Shown: piece by piece, positions 1-8,977 of the stretch
Numbering within the stretch: position 1 is the first letter of the stretch
Layout: each line of letters starts with the position of its first letter
Source of the DNA: Erysipelotrichaceae bacterium
GTDB taxonomy: Bacteria; Bacillota_I; Bacilli_A; RFN20; CAG-826
Assembly: GCA_015058945.1 (NCBI GenBank)
Contig: SVBF01000014.1
Coordinates: forward strand, 62,001-126,000
DNA: 64,000 nucleotides
Reading direction: 5' to 3'
Translations under genes and position numbers: made by a program
Notes under the pieces: generated by a model
The model's database searches: none
Told to the model about the DNA's origin: nothing
Seen by the model: the letters and a program-made list of their open reading frames with translations, nothing else

Positions 1-149
1 AAGGGTTTGGCCAAACCTTGAATTCCATCCATAACATCCGCTTCCTGATCCAGCTATGCGAAGATGCGCGTCAAGCGATAAAAGAAGACCGTTTTGCGGA
101 GTTTAAGGCTAAGATTTACGCGGATTTCGGCGATTCTAGAGGTTTCTGA
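1..149 (+). CDS. tgt: tRNA-guanine transglycosylase, C-terminal end (partial)
   Basis: The window opens inside this gene. The visible 48 codons (reading from base 3) contain the segment HNIRFLIQLCEDARQAIKED, which matches the conserved C-terminal helix of bacterial Tgt, the enzyme that exchanges guanine-34 for preQ1 in tRNAs with GUN anticodons. The catalytic Asp residues and the zinc site lie upstream of the window. Its TGA overlaps the ATG of queA by one base, so the two are translationally coupled. Identification rests on the C-terminal motif plus the neighbouring queuosine genes. Confidence 0.85.
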   Translation, partial: GFGQTLNSIHNIRFLIQLCEDARQAIKEDRFAEFKAKIYADFGDSRGF

Positions 150-1198
150 TGGACATCAATTTATTCGATTTTTACCTTCCCGAGGAGCTCATTGCCCAAA
201 GCCCATTAAAGGCTAGGGACATGGCGCGCCTTATGGTCATAGACCGGGAACATCAAACGTTGGAACACCGCGTCTTCCATGACCTTTTGGATTATCTAAA
301 ACCCGGTGACGTCATGGTCCGCAACAACACCAAAGTCATCCCCGCGAGACTGCTCGGCGAGAAGGAGGAGACCCATGGCAAAGTCGAGGTCTTGCTCTTA
401 CACGAAGTCCCGGAAGAAGGGGAGGACGTATGGGAATGCCTCGTCGGTTCGGCGAAGTCGGTGCGCGTCGGAACGCACTGCAAATTCGGGGACGGACGCC
501 TCATCGCCGAATGCGTCGGCGTCTATGACGAAGGCATTCGCCACATGAAGTTCATCTATAAGGGTATTTTCCTCGAGGTCCTCGACCAGCTCGGCGTCAT
601 GCCTTTGCCGCCGTACATCAAAGCCCAATGCGAGGACAAAGACGATTATCAAACCGTCTACGCCAAGGTCCCGGGATCCGTCGCCGCCCCGACGGCGGGG
701 TTCCATTTCACCGAAGAACTCTTCGCCAAGATCAAGGCCAAAGGCGTCGAAGTGCTCGACGTCACTTTGAACATCGGCCTAGGCACCTTTCGCCCGGTGA
801 AGGTTCAAGACACCAAGGACCACGTCATGCACGAAGAGACCTACACGATGGACCAAACGACCGCCGAAAGGCTGAACCTCGCGAAAAAGGAGGGGCGGCG
901 CACCATCGCCATCGGCACCACCTCGGTCCGCACCCTCGAATCCGTCTATTCCAAGTATGGCTGCTTTAAGGCCGAGAGTTCCTCGACCTCCATCTTCATT
1001 TCCCCGGGCTATGTCTTTGGGGCGGTGGACGCGATGGTCACGAACTTCCATTTGCCTAAATCGACCCTCGTCATGCTCGTCAGCGCCTTCATGGGCCGGG
1101 AGTGGACGCTCCGTTGCTACGAAGAGGCGGTGAAGGAGCGTTATCGTTTCTTCTCGTTCGGGGACGCGATGTTCATCTATGGAAAACCCAGGCAATAA
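149..1198 (+). CDS. queA: S-adenosylmethionine:tRNA ribosyltransferase-isomerase QueA
   Basis: 349 residues, the usual length for QueA, which transfers and isomerises the ribosyl part of SAM onto preQ1-tRNA to give epoxyqueuosine. The N-terminus (FDFYLPEELIAQSPL), the central PGSVAAPTAGFHFTEEL segment and the C-terminal FHLPKSTLVMLVSAF segment are family hallmarks. The gene starts on the last base of the tgt stop codon and its end overlaps queH by 20 bases, forming a compact tgt-queA-queH queuosine operon. Confidence 0.97.
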   Translation: MDINLFDFYLPEELIAQSPLKARDMARLMVIDREHQTLEHRVFHDLLDYLKPGDVMVRNNTKVIPARLLGEKEETHGKVEVLLLHEVPEEGEDVWECLVGSAKSVRVGTHCKFGDGRLIAECVGVYDEGIRHMKFIYKGIFLEVLDQLGVMPLPPYIKAQCEDKDDYQTVYAKVPGSVAAPTAGFHFTEELFAKIKAKGVEVLDVTLNIGLGTFRPVKVQDTKDHVMHEETYTMDQTTAERLNLAKKEGRRTIAIGTTSVRTLESVYSKYGCFKAESSSTSIFISPGYVFGAVDAMVTNFHLPKSTLVMLVSAFMGREWTLRCYEEAVKERYRFFSFGDAMFIYGKPRQ

Positions 1199-1859
1199 AC
1201 CTAACGCCATCGTCAATTACCAACGGGCCTATGAAAAGACGGTCTCCGCATTGTCTTCACGCCCGTCTTTGTTGCTGCACGTCTGCTGCGGACCCTGCTC
1301 TTGCTATCCCTTAACGGAACTATGCCGGCATTTCGACGTCACGATCTATTACGCGAATTCCAATATCTATCCCGCGGAGGAATACGCCCATCGCCTCGCG
1401 ACCTTGAGGGAACTCCTCGCCTATCTCAAAAGGGATTACGGCTATGACGTCAAACTGATCGTCCCGCCTTACGAGAACGAGGCATATACACGCAAGCTCG
1501 CTCCGCTTAAGAATTGCCCCGAAGGAGGGGAACGCTGCTTCCTTTGCTACCGGTTGCGCCTAGAGGAAGGCTATGCCTATGCCGAAGAAAACGGCTATGA
1601 CTATTTCACGACCGTCATGACCGTATCCCGCCAAAAGAACTCTCAAAAACTCAACGCCATCGGGGCCGAACTCGAGGCGAAATACCCGCGGACTCACTAT
1701 TTATATAGTGATTTCAAGAAGAAGCGGGGGCTTGAGATCGGCACCGAGATCCGCAAGAAGTACGATTTGTATAACCAGGATTACTGCGGCTGCGTCTATT
1801 CCTACGAAGAGGCGTTAGAACGCAGAAAGAGGAACCAAGGGCAAACCCCGGAGGAGTGA
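1179..1859 (+). CDS. queH: epoxyqueuosine reductase QueH
   Basis: 226 residues of the QueH (formerly DUF208) family, which carries out the last queuosine step, reducing epoxyqueuosine to queuosine in tRNA without the cobalamin needed by QueG. The signature LLLHVCCGPCSCYPL holds Cys36, Cys37 and Cys40; further cysteines occur in a CFLCYRLRL segment and near the C-terminus in YCGCVYS. These are the residues expected for iron-sulfur and catalytic sites. The start overlaps queA by 20 bases. A later start is not available before the CCGPC motif, which supports the long overlap. Confidence 0.95.
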   Translation: MENPGNKPNAIVNYQRAYEKTVSALSSRPSLLLHVCCGPCSCYPLTELCRHFDVTIYYANSNIYPAEEYAHRLATLRELLAYLKRDYGYDVKLIVPPYENEAYTRKLAPLKNCPEGGERCFLCYRLRLEEGYAYAEENGYDYFTTVMTVSRQKNSQKLNAIGAELEAKYPRTHYLYSDFKKKRGLEIGTEIRKKYDLYNQDYCGCVYSYEEALERRKRNQGQTPEE

Positions 1860-1861
1860 TT

Positions 1862-2449
1862 ATGGCCAAAAAGAAAAAGCAAGGCGTCGCCGAAAGCGAG
1901 AACATCCAGCTCCGCCCGAACGAGAAAATCCTCAAGACCGCGCGCCCAGGCAGGGCAGCGGAACTTTATTTCATCGTTCCCGCGCTCGTGTTCTTCGGCA
2001 TCGGAGCCGCCCTCTCCATGACGTCGGCTTGGGCCTATGTTTCCTCCTACATCCCGGCTGGGACGACGATGGTCACCGTCATGGCGTTGCTTTTCATCCT
2101 CGGCTGCCTGATGCTCTTTTTGCGCTTCGTGGTCATGGGTCGCTTCTATCTGATCACCAACGAACGCGTCATCGTCACCAAGGGCAGGGCGAGGAAAACC
2201 CAGATGTTCCTCAACCTTGAGGACATCCATGGGGCCTTCATAAACCAAAGCATGCTCTACCGCGTCTTCCGCCTCGCGGTCATTGAGTTCTTTTCCCCAT
2301 CTTCCCAGCCGCGGAGCAAGTCCTTTTTGATCTTCTCCTACTCGTCCACCGCCTTCCAATTCACCTTCCTAAACAAGACGGATGGAGAGGAGTGCTACTC
2401 CCTCCTAGAGACCCTGCTCAACGTGCGTCGGGAATTACCAAAAATTTAA
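1862..2449 (+). CDS. PH-domain (YdbT/bPH2-like) membrane protein
   Basis: 195 residues. A lysine-rich N-terminus is followed by two hydrophobic segments (about residues 30-55 and 60-85, with a short polar turn between) and then a pattern typical of bacterial PH domains: YLITNERVIVTKGRARKTQM followed by a stretch ending in a hydrophobic helix. ATG at 1862 is preferred over an in-frame GTG at 1856 because GGAGGAG lies at the right distance from 1862. It overlaps no functional partner beyond following queH by two bases. Function unknown; it probably sits in the cytoplasmic membrane. Confidence 0.7.
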   Translation: MAKKKKQGVAESENIQLRPNEKILKTARPGRAAELYFIVPALVFFGIGAALSMTSAWAYVSSYIPAGTTMVTVMALLFILGCLMLFLRFVVMGRFYLITNERVIVTKGRARKTQMFLNLEDIHGAFINQSMLYRVFRLAVIEFFSPSSQPRSKSFLIFSYSSTAFQFTFLNKTDGEECYSLLETLLNVRRELPKI

Positions 2450-2468
2450 GTCGAAAAAAAATCAAAAA

Positions 2469-2511
2469 TTGTGCACGATGCACAAAGATTTGATCTTTTC
2501 GATTATTTTTT
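2469..2511 (+). terminator. possible terminator of the queuosine operon
   Basis: Two short inverted repeats lie in tandem: TTGTGC/GCACAA (2469-2485) and AAAGAT/ATCTTT (2484-2498), the second followed by a run of T at 2504-2512. The stems are short and AT-rich, so this is a weak intrinsic terminator at best. The rest of 2450-2745 holds the S10 promoter and leader listed separately. Confidence 0.4.
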
Positions 2512-2579
2512 TACTGACGATTTTTCTTAGGGATTATCGGGGTTTTCTTCCGACTATTAATAAATTAATTCGAAATTGT

Positions 2580-2608
2580 TTGACGCACTATACCCATACG
2601 CGTATAGT
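2580..2608 (+). promoter_or_regulatory. sigma-A type promoter of the S10-spc-alpha cluster
   Basis: TTGACG at 2580-2585 and TATAGT at 2603-2608 are separated by exactly 17 bases. Transcription would start near 2614-2616, giving a leader of about 130 nt before rpsJ. No other hexamer pair this good occurs between 2450 and 2745. Confidence 0.8.
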
Positions 2609-2634
2609 TTTCAACGCTGGCGCTTGCGTTGAAA
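2609..2634 (+). promoter_or_regulatory. 5'-terminal hairpin of the S10 leader RNA
   Basis: A perfect 9-bp inverted repeat, TTTCAACGC / GCGTTGAAA, with an 8-nt loop, begins at or just before the predicted start site. At least its six CAACGC/GCGTTG pairs would form at the very 5' end of the mRNA. It could stabilise the message or act in r-protein feedback; this is inference. Confidence 0.5.
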
Positions 2635-2745
2635 TGCGAGGTTGCCGAAACACCGACAGGCGTTGTCATGAAGAGGTGTTCGGGGAATTCGCATCGAGAA
2701 AGAGCCAGAAGCCTGAAAAACAAGATTCATCAAGGAGGAACATTC

Positions 2746-3057
2746 ATGGCGAAAGAAAAAGCGATCCGTGTTCGCTTAATGGCTTACGACCACAAGATCC
2801 TCGACCTCAGCGTCGAAAAGATCCTGGACGTGGCCAAGAAAACCGGTGCCGGCGTCAAGGGACCCATCCCTCTGCCCACCGAAAAGCAGGTCTACACGAT
2901 TCTCCGCGCTACCTTCAAGTACAAGGACAGCCGCGAGCAATTCGAGATCCGCACCCACAAGAGGCTGATCTACATCACCAAGCCGACCAAAGAAACGATT
3001 GACACCCTTCGCAGGTTAGACCTCGCGTCCGGCGTCGACATCGACATCAAGTTGTAA
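2746..3057 (+). CDS. rpsJ: 30S ribosomal protein S10 (NusE)
   Basis: 103 residues, normal for S10, with [20 protein letters not shown] at the start and [15 protein letters not shown] near the end. S10 is a small-subunit head protein and, as NusE, links NusG to the ribosome. The start at 2746 is chosen because AAGGAGG lies 8 bases upstream and the family starts here; an open frame extends upstream to 2629 but has no homology. First gene of the S10 cluster. Confidence 0.97.
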   Translation: MAKEKAIRVRLMAYDHKILDLSVEKILDVAKKTGAGVKGPIPLPTEKQVYTILRATFKYKDSREQFEIRTHKRLIYITKPTKETIDTLRRLDLASGVDIDIKL

Positions 3058-3075
3058 TAAGGAGGAGATCTGATC

Positions 3076-3768
3076 ATGAAATCCATCGTCGGAAGAAAAG
3101 TGGGCATGACTACGGTCTTCGCCCCCGACGGAACGATGTACCCCGTCACCGTCATTGAAGTTCTTCCCAACGTGATCCTCGACAAGAGGACCGTGGAGAA
3201 GAACGGTTACGAAGCCTTGGTCGTTGGCTACGAGGACAAACCCGCCCGTACCACGTCCAAGCCGAAAATGGGCCTGTTCAAGAAAGCCGGCGTCACCCCG
3301 AAGGCGAACGTCCTTGAACTCAAAGGCGACGAAATCTATGGCAAAGCCGTGGGCGAAACCCTCACCGCTGAGCTCTTCGCGAACGGCGAAGTCGTCGACC
3401 TCATCGGCCACAACAAAGGCCACGGCTATACCGGCACCATCAAACGCTATCACCACGTCATCGGTCCGAAGGGCCACGGCTCTGGCTACCACCGCCAGAT
3501 CGGCTCCCTCGCCAACAACGGCCGCTGCAACAACCGCGTCATCCCGGGCAAGAAGATGTCCGGCCACTGGGCGCCTAAGCAGTGCACCGTCCAAAACGTC
3601 GTGATCGTCGAGTCCAACGCCGAAAAGGGATACATCCTCGTCAAAGGCGGCGTCCCCGGACCGAAGAAAGCGCTCGTCGTGCTCCGTACGCCCGTGCGTC
3701 ACCAATTCAAAAAGCCCGTCGTGAAGGCGCTCGTCAAGAACACCGTCACTGAGGCGAAAGGAGAATAA
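3076..3768 (+). CDS. rplC: 50S ribosomal protein L3
   Basis: 230 residues. IVGRKVGMTTVFAPDGTMYP at the N-terminus and the long loop segment GPKGHGSGYHRQIGSLANNG are diagnostic of L3, which binds near the peptidyl transferase centre and is an early 50S assembly protein. Ribosome binding site AAGGAGG precedes the ATG. A short Lys-rich C-terminal tail is typical. Confidence 0.97.
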   Translation: MKSIVGRKVGMTTVFAPDGTMYPVTVIEVLPNVILDKRTVEKNGYEALVVGYEDKPARTTSKPKMGLFKKAGVTPKANVLELKGDEIYGKAVGETLTAELFANGEVVDLIGHNKGHGYTGTIKRYHHVIGPKGHGSGYHRQIGSLANNGRCNNRVIPGKKMSGHWAPKQCTVQNVVIVESNAEKGYILVKGGVPGPKKALVVLRTPVRHQFKKPVVKALVKNTVTEAKGE

Positions 3769-3770
3769 AC

Positions 3771-4412
3771 ATGGCCGAAAAGAAAATCAGTGTGGCCGTC
3801 GTGAACCTCTCCGGTGAAGAGGTTGGCAAAATCGACCTGAACCCCACCGTGTTCGGCGCCAAGGACGTGAACCCGCAAGTCGTCAAAGACGCGGTCACCG
3901 TCTACCTCGCCAACCGTCGTCAAGCCACCGCTAAGACCAAGAAGCGTCACGAGATCCACGGCACCAACCGCAAGCCCTGGAGGCAAAAAGGCACCGGCCG
4001 CGCCCGCTCTGGCGACTGCAAGTCCCCGATCTGGGTCGGCGGCGGCACCGTCTTCGGACCTGACGGCACCCAAAACTACAAATTGGCGCAGAACAAGAAA
4101 GCCCACAAGCTCGCCCTTCGTTCCGTGCTCACCGAGAAAGTCGGCAACGGCCTCATCGTCGTCGACTCGCTCGACCTAAGCGCCATCTCCACCAAGGCTT
4201 TCGCGGGTAACCTCAAAGCCCTCGGCGGCGAAGGCAAGAAGAACCTCATCGTCGTCAACGGTGAGAACGACAAACTCATCCTCTCCGCTCGCGGCATCGA
4301 AAACGTCGGCCTCGTGGAAAGCGACAACATCGCCGTCTACGACGTCCTCCACTTCGATAACGTGATCGTCAGCAAAGAGGACATCAAGAAAATCGAGGAG
4401 GCCTTGCAATAA
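3771..4412 (+). CDS. rplD: 50S ribosomal protein L4
   Basis: 213 residues. The conserved exit-tunnel loop is present ([20 protein letters not shown] followed by ARSG and GGGTVFGP). L4 lines the peptide exit tunnel; in enterobacteria it also represses the S10 operon, but no such site is shown here. The ATG follows rplC by two bases, and its stop shares bases with the rplW start (TAATGG), so translation is coupled. Confidence 0.97.
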   Translation: MAEKKISVAVVNLSGEEVGKIDLNPTVFGAKDVNPQVVKDAVTVYLANRRQATAKTKKRHEIHGTNRKPWRQKGTGRARSGDCKSPIWVGGGTVFGPDGTQNYKLAQNKKAHKLALRSVLTEKVGNGLIVVDSLDLSAISTKAFAGNLKALGGEGKKNLIVVNGENDKLILSARGIENVGLVESDNIAVYDVLHFDNVIVSKEDIKKIEEALQ

Positions 4413-4825
4413 TGGCTGAAGAAGAAAAAGTTGTCGAAGCGGTTGAGGAAACCGCCGAGAAGCCGGCCAAGAAGGCCACCCGCAAACCCAAGGCGAAGAA
4501 AGAGGAACCCAAGAAAGCCTCCTTCGCCAAACCGACCGAACACGACTTCGAGGTCATCGTGAGCCCGCTCATCACCGAGAAGACCATGGCGCTCATGCAA
4601 AACGCCAACAAGGTCACCGTGAAGGTCGCCGAAAAATCCAACAAGGTCGAGATCAAGGAAGCCTTCCAGAGGATCTTCCAGGTCAAGGTCACCGACGTGA
4701 AGGTCGCTAACCAAATCGGCAAGACGACCACCCGCGGCGGTCGCTACAAAGGCACGATCTCCGGCTTCAAGAAAGCCGTGATCACCATCGCCGAAGGCGA
4801 AGCCATCGACCTGTTCAAAGAGTAG
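4412..4825 (+). CDS. rplW: 50S ribosomal protein L23 with charged N-terminal extension
   Basis: 137 residues, about 40 longer than usual. The canonical L23 core starts near residue 44 (EHDFEVIVSPLITEKTMALM) and includes the globular domain that forms the docking site at the exit tunnel for trigger factor and SRP. The extra N-terminus is rich in Lys, Ala, Glu and Pro (KPAKKATRKPKAKKEEPKKA). The start overlaps the rplD stop. The extension resembles those on L22, L5 and S5 in the same operon. Confidence 0.95.
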   Translation: MAEEEKVVEAVEETAEKPAKKATRKPKAKKEEPKKASFAKPTEHDFEVIVSPLITEKTMALMQNANKVTVKVAEKSNKVEIKEAFQRIFQVKVTDVKVANQIGKTTTRGGRYKGTISGFKKAVITIAEGEAIDLFKE

Positions 4826-4888
4826 GACACACCCACGCGTATATATAAATAGGAAACGCGCAAAGAAAACCAATATAGGAGAAAGTCA

Positions 4889-5722
4889 ATGGCAATAAGA
4901 ACGTATCGTCCTTACACCCCGTCGCGTCGCGCCATGAGCAACTCGACGTTCGAGGACATCACCAAATCCACTCCTGAAAAATCGCTCCTCGCCCCGATGA
5001 AGAAGACGGGCGGACGCAATAATCAGGGCAAAATCACCTGCCGCCACATCGGCGGTGGCAACAAGAGGAAGTACCGCATCATCGACTTCCGTCGTCGCAA
5101 GGATGGCATCCCCGCGACCGTGAAGGCGATCGAGTACGACCCCAACCGCAACGCCAACATCGCCCTCATCTGCTACGCGGATGGCGTGAAGGCCTACATC
5201 ATCGAGCCGCAGAACCTCTCCGTGGGCGACAAGATCGTCTCCGGCGAAGCGACCGACATCAAAGTCGGCAACTGCTGCGAACTCCAGAACATCCCCGACG
5301 GAACCTTCGTCCACTGCGTCGAGCTCCAGCCGGGCAAAGGCGCTCAACTCTGCCGCGCCGCCGGAACCTCCGCTCAGGTCCTCGGCTCCGAAGGCAAGTA
5401 CGTCACCGTCCGCCTCGCCTCTGGCGAAGTCCGTAAGCTCCTCAAGAACTGCCGCGCCACCATCGGCGTCGTCGGCAATGAGGATTGGAACCTCGTCAAT
5501 CTCGGCAAAGCCGGCAAGACCCGCTGGAACGGCACCCGTCCGACCGTCCGCGGCAGCGCGATGAACCCCTGTGATCACCCCCACGGCGGCGGTGAGGGCA
5601 AATGCCCCGTCGGCCGCGATGCGCCTCGTTCCCCCTGGGGCAAGCGCACCCAAGGCGTGAAGACCCGTAGGGTCAAGAAGAATTCCACCCGCCTCATCGT
5701 CAGGCGTCGTGGTGAGAAGTAA
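4889..5722 (+). CDS. rplB: 50S ribosomal protein L2
   Basis: 277 residues, standard for L2, which is needed for subunit joining and peptidyl transfer. [20 protein letters not shown] and the C-terminal [19 protein letters not shown], with the conserved histidine loop, are clear. The 63-bp gap after rplW contains an inverted repeat CGCGT/ACGCG (4836-4860) enclosing TATATATAAAT, which could be a weak internal promoter or a processing hairpin. Confidence 0.98.
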   Translation: MAIRTYRPYTPSRRAMSNSTFEDITKSTPEKSLLAPMKKTGGRNNQGKITCRHIGGGNKRKYRIIDFRRRKDGIPATVKAIEYDPNRNANIALICYADGVKAYIIEPQNLSVGDKIVSGEATDIKVGNCCELQNIPDGTFVHCVELQPGKGAQLCRAAGTSAQVLGSEGKYVTVRLASGEVRKLLKNCRATIGVVGNEDWNLVNLGKAGKTRWNGTRPTVRGSAMNPCDHPHGGGEGKCPVGRDAPRSPWGKRTQGVKTRRVKKNSTRLIVRRRGEK

Positions 5723-5738
5723 GGAAAGGAGAGACTGA

Positions 5739-6026
5739 ATGCGTCATTCACTCAAGGCGCCCTTCGTGGATGCTTACCTCATGAAAAAGGTTGAGGAGCT
5801 CCAGAAGTCTGGCAAGAAAGAGATCATCAAGACCTGGTCTCGCCGCTCGACGATCTACCCCGCCTTCGTCGAACACACCTTCGCCGTCTATAACGGCAAA
5901 GAACACATCACCGTCTATGTCACTGAGGACATGGTTGGCCATAAGCTTGGCGAGTTCGCCCCGACGCGTAACTTCCCGGGCCACAAGGGCAACAACCTCA
6001 ACGACAAGGGCGCTGCTAAGAAATAA
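5739..6026 (+). CDS. rpsS: 30S ribosomal protein S19
   Basis: 95 residues. [40 protein letters not shown] and the C-terminal [16 protein letters not shown] are conserved S19 features. It forms a head complex with S13 next to the A-site tRNA. AAGGAGAG precedes the start. Confidence 0.97.
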   Translation: MRHSLKAPFVDAYLMKKVEELQKSGKKEIIKTWSRRSTIYPAFVEHTFAVYNGKEHITVYVTEDMVGHKLGEFAPTRNFPGHKGNNLNDKGAAKK

Positions 6027-6037
6027 GGAGGTCCCCC

Positions 6038-6586
6038 ATGGCTGAAGAAAAGAAAACCGTGAAGAAGGCGACTGCGAAGAAGCCCGAAACCGAGCCCAAG
6101 GCCAAGAAGGCCCCCGCCAAAGCGGAGAAACCCGCTGAGGAAAAAGAAGCGAAGAAAGCCGTCAAGGCCGCCGAAAAGGAAGCCAAGAAGGCCGAAAAAG
6201 AAGCGAAGAAAGCCGCCAAGAAAGAAGCGGTGGTGGAGAAACCCCATCGCACCGAGGCCACTGCCTTCGCCCGTGATGTCCGCATCACCCCGAGGAAGGT
6301 CCGCTTAGTGGCCGACCTCGTCCGCGGCAAGTCCGTCAAAGACGCCCTCGGCATCCTCGCCGGATGCAACAGGGTCGCCAAGACCCCGGTGGAGAAGATC
6401 ATCCGCTCCGCCTCCGCCAATGCCGTCAACAACTTCGGAATGGACGAGAAGAAACTCTACGTCGCCGAAATCCAAGTGGGCGATGGCCTCAAGATCAAGA
6501 GGTACATCCCCCGCGCCAAAGGCTCTGCGTCCGGCATCATCAAGCGCAACAGCCACATCTCGATCGTCGTTAAGGAAAGGAACTAG
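6038..6586 (+). CDS. rplV: 50S ribosomal protein L22 with long K/A-rich N-terminal tail
   Basis: 182 residues against about 110 in most bacteria. The canonical core starts near residue 68 (HRTEATAFARDVRITPRKVR) and ends SHISIVVKERN, including the hairpin that lines the exit tunnel. The first about 66 residues are almost only Lys, Ala, Glu and Pro, with repeated AEKEAKKAEKEAKKAAKKE heptad-like units that could form a charged helix. GGAGG at 6027-6031 supports the long start, so the tail is real. Confidence 0.95.
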   Translation: MAEEKKTVKKATAKKPETEPKAKKAPAKAEKPAEEKEAKKAVKAAEKEAKKAEKEAKKAAKKEAVVEKPHRTEATAFARDVRITPRKVRLVADLVRGKSVKDALGILAGCNRVAKTPVEKIIRSASANAVNNFGMDEKKLYVAEIQVGDGLKIKRYIPRAKGSASGIIKRNSHISIVVKERN

Positions 6587-6591
6587 TCAAC

Positions 6592-7350
6592 ATGGGACAG
6601 AAAGTTAACCCCGTAGGATTCCGCGTCGGCATCAACCGCGACTGGAATTCCAAATGGTTCGCCGTCGGCTCCGACTATGCGAACTTCCTTGAAGAAGACA
6701 TCAAGATCCGTCGTTACCTCGATAAGCAGCTCAAGACCGCGATGCTCTCCCGCATCGAAATCGGCCGCGTCAAGAACGACAAGGGACACGCCGTCCGCAT
6801 CGCCGTCTATGTCGGCCGCCCCGGTGATGTCCTCGGTCAGGAGGGCGAGAACGTCAAGCGCCTCCGCACCGAACTCTCCCGCATCGTGAAGTCCGGTTCC
6901 CTCCACATCGACGTCGTCGAAGTGAAGAACCCCGACCTCGACGCCACCCTCGTGGCCAAGTGGATCGCTTCCGAGCTCGAGAACCGCGCCGCCTTCCGCT
7001 CCACCATGAAGAAGGCGCTCATCAAAATGCGCAAAGCCGGCGCCAAAGGCTGCAGGACCCTCTGCTCTGGCCGTCTCGCCGGTGCCGAAATCGCCCGCTG
7101 CGAAGGCTATAAAGAAGGTGTCGTGCCTCTGCACACGCTCCGCGCCGACATCGACTTCGCCTCCGTCCACGCCGCGACCACCTACGGCAACATCGGCGTC
7201 AAGGTCTGGATCTGCCGTTCCCTCAACAAGACCGACACCGCAACCGTCAACGAGCCCGCCCCGCGCGATCCTCGCGATGAACGTCGCGATCCCCGCCGCC
7301 GTCCGGCTCCGAAAGGAGATGTGAACAATGCTGCAACCAAAGCGCGTTAA
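6592..7350 (+). CDS. rpsC: 30S ribosomal protein S3
   Basis: 252 residues. [20 protein letters not shown] at the start, a KH domain ([20 protein letters not shown]) and the C-terminal domain with RADIDFA are typical. S3 lines the mRNA entry tunnel with helicase-relevant residues. The last about 30 residues form an Arg/Asp/Pro-rich tail ([15 protein letters not shown]); its codons also supply the ribosome binding site (AAAGGAG) of rplP, which overlaps by 23 bases. Confidence 0.97.
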   Translation: MGQKVNPVGFRVGINRDWNSKWFAVGSDYANFLEEDIKIRRYLDKQLKTAMLSRIEIGRVKNDKGHAVRIAVYVGRPGDVLGQEGENVKRLRTELSRIVKSGSLHIDVVEVKNPDLDATLVAKWIASELENRAAFRSTMKKALIKMRKAGAKGCRTLCSGRLAGAEIARCEGYKEGVVPLHTLRADIDFASVHAATTYGNIGVKVWICRSLNKTDTATVNEPAPRDPRDERRDPRRRPAPKGDVNNAATKAR

Positions 7351-7744
7351 GTACCGTCGCCCTCACTCCCTGAGCTATGAGGGCAACGCCAAAGGCGGCA
7401 CCGAGGTCGAATTCGGCGAATACGGCCTCATGGCCCTCGAGGGCAACTACATCACCGATCATCAGATCGAGGCCGCCCGTATCGTCCTCTCCCGCTGCAC
7501 CGACCGCAGCGGCAAGGTGTGGATCCGCATCTTCCCCCACATGGCCAAGACCAAGAAACCGGCCGAGGTTCGTATGGGTAGCGGCAAAGGCTCTCCGGAA
7601 GGATGGGTCGCCGTCGTGAAGAAGGGTACCGTCATGTTCGAAATCGGCGGCACCACCCCGGAAGTGGCCCTCGAAGCCCTTCGCCTCGCGAGCTATAAGC
7701 TCCCGGTGAAGACCAAGATCGTCACCAAGAAGAAGGGAGAATAA
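7328..7744 (+). CDS. rplP: 50S ribosomal protein L16
   Basis: 138 residues of canonical L16: [20 protein letters not shown] at the start, then the segments [20 protein letters not shown] and [18 protein letters not shown]16 sits at the A-site side of the central protuberance. The start lies inside the end of rpsC in another frame with a good ribosome binding site, which implies coupled translation. Confidence 0.97.
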   Translation: MLQPKRVKYRRPHSLSYEGNAKGGTEVEFGEYGLMALEGNYITDHQIEAARIVLSRCTDRSGKVWIRIFPHMAKTKKPAEVRMGSGKGSPEGWVAVVKKGTVMFEIGGTTPEVALEALRLASYKLPVKTKIVTKKKGE

Positions 7745-7746
7745 CC

Positions 7747-7947
7747 ATGAACGTCAAAGAACTTCGTGAATTGACCCCCGCTGAGCTCGACGCCAAGATC
7801 TACGAGCTCAAGCAAACCCTGTTCGAACTCCGCCGCAAGAAAGCGGTCGGCCAGCTCGAGCACGGCGAGGAAATCCGCGCTGCGCGCAAGACCCTCGCCA
7901 AAGCCGAAACCGTCAAGAGGCAGCGTGCCCTTGGCATTGAGAAGTAA
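7747..7947 (+). CDS. rpmC: 50S ribosomal protein L29
   Basis: 66 residues, two-helix protein at the exit tunnel rim: [20 protein letters not shown] followed by [15 protein letters not shown]. Two bases after the rplP stop. Normal length and position in the spc/S10 order. Confidence 0.96.
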   Translation: MNVKELRELTPAELDAKIYELKQTLFELRRKKAVGQLEHGEEIRAARKTLAKAETVKRQRALGIEK

Positions 7948-7961
7948 GGAGGAAACAGACC

Positions 7962-8270
7962 ATGGAAAGAAATCATCGCACCACGATCCAAGGCGTCGTC
8001 ACTTCGGTGAAGATGGCCAAGACCATCGTCGTCACCGTTTCGACCAAGCAGAACGATCCTCTTTACGCGAAGCGTGTCGGCTATTCCAAGAAATACTATG
8101 CCCATGACGAGAAAGGCGAAGCCGGCGTCGGCGACGTCGTCACCATCATGGCCTGCCGCCCGATGTCCAAGCTGAAGCGTTTCCGCTTGGTCCGCGTCGA
8201 CCAGAAGTCCCTCATGGAGGAGGCCGTCGAAGCCGTCGAGGAGGCTCTCGAAGCCAAGGAGGCCGAATAA
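7962..8270 (+). CDS. rpsQ: 30S ribosomal protein S17 with acidic C-terminal tail
   Basis: 102 residues. The OB-fold core ([20 protein letters not shown] and [20 protein letters not shown]) is canonical. About 20 extra C-terminal residues ([18 protein letters not shown]) are strongly acidic and probably helical, beyond the usual about 85-residue length. Its stop codon overlaps the rplN ATG (TAATGA). Confidence 0.96.
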   Translation: MERNHRTTIQGVVTSVKMAKTIVVTVSTKQNDPLYAKRVGYSKKYYAHDEKGEAGVGDVVTIMACRPMSKLKRFRLVRVDQKSLMEEAVEAVEEALEAKEAE

Positions 8271-8638
8271 TGATCCAGACCGAAACCAACCTCGTGGTCG
8301 CCGATAACTCCGGCGCCCGCAGCGTCAGGGCGTTCCGCCTCTACGGTGGCTCCCACCGCAAGTCCAGCTCCATCGGAGACGTGGTCCTCTGCGCGGTCAA
8401 GGACGCCATCCCCAACGCCAAAATCAAGAAATCCGACGTCGTCAAGGCCGTCATCGTCCGCGTCAAGCACCCGCTGCAGCGCAAGGACGGTTCGACCATC
8501 GCCTTCGACGACAACGCCGTCGTCCTCATCGATAACGATGGCAATCCCATCGGCACCCGCGTCTTCGGACCGGTCGCCCGCGAACTCCGCGACAAGGGCT
8601 ACATGAAAATCGTCTCCCTCGCCGTCGAGGTTCTCTAA
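8270..8638 (+). CDS. rplN: 50S ribosomal protein L14
   Basis: 122 residues, the invariant length for L14: [20 protein letters not shown] at the start and [18 protein letters not shown] at the end. L14 forms an intersubunit bridge with 16S helix 14 and is the target of the silencing factor RsfS. Overlaps the rpsQ stop. Confidence 0.98.
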   Translation: MIQTETNLVVADNSGARSVRAFRLYGGSHRKSSSIGDVVLCAVKDAIPNAKIKKSDVVKAVIVRVKHPLQRKDGSTIAFDDNAVVLIDNDGNPIGTRVFGPVARELRDKGYMKIVSLAVEVL

Positions 8639-8657
8639 TGAAAGGAGTCACAACGAT

Positions 8658-8963
8658 ATGAACATCAAAAAAGGTGACAAGGTCCGCGTGATCTCCGGCG
8701 CCGACAAAGGCAAAGAGGGCGTCGTCCAGCGCGTCTTTCCCAAGCTCAACAAAGTCGTCGTGGAAGGCGTCAACGTCCACAAGAAGCACCGCAAGCCCAA
8801 CCAGCAGGTGACCGAAGGCTCCGTCGTGGAGATCTACGTCCCCATCGACGCCAGCAACGTCGCGTTGCTCGATCCCAAAACCAAAAAACCCACCCGTGTC
8901 CACTATGGCACCGTTAAGGGCAAGAAAGTCCGCCTCGCCAAGTCCGGCGAGAGCCTCGACTAA
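8658..8963 (+). CDS. rplX: 50S ribosomal protein L24
   Basis: 101 residues with the N-terminal KOW motif ([20 protein letters not shown]) and the [10 protein letters not shown] segment. L24 is an assembly initiator at the 5' end of 23S rRNA. AAAGGAG lies before the ATG. Confidence 0.97.
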   Translation: MNIKKGDKVRVISGADKGKEGVVQRVFPKLNKVVVEGVNVHKKHRKPNQQVTEGSVVEIYVPIDASNVALLDPKTKKPTRVHYGTVKGKKVRLAKSGESLD

Positions 8964-8977
8964 CGAAAGGAGTCCCC

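Noticed and set aside
2469..3002. 177-codon plus-strand frame ahead of and over rpsJ
   Set aside because: Out of frame with rpsJ, spans the promoter and leader, no homology.
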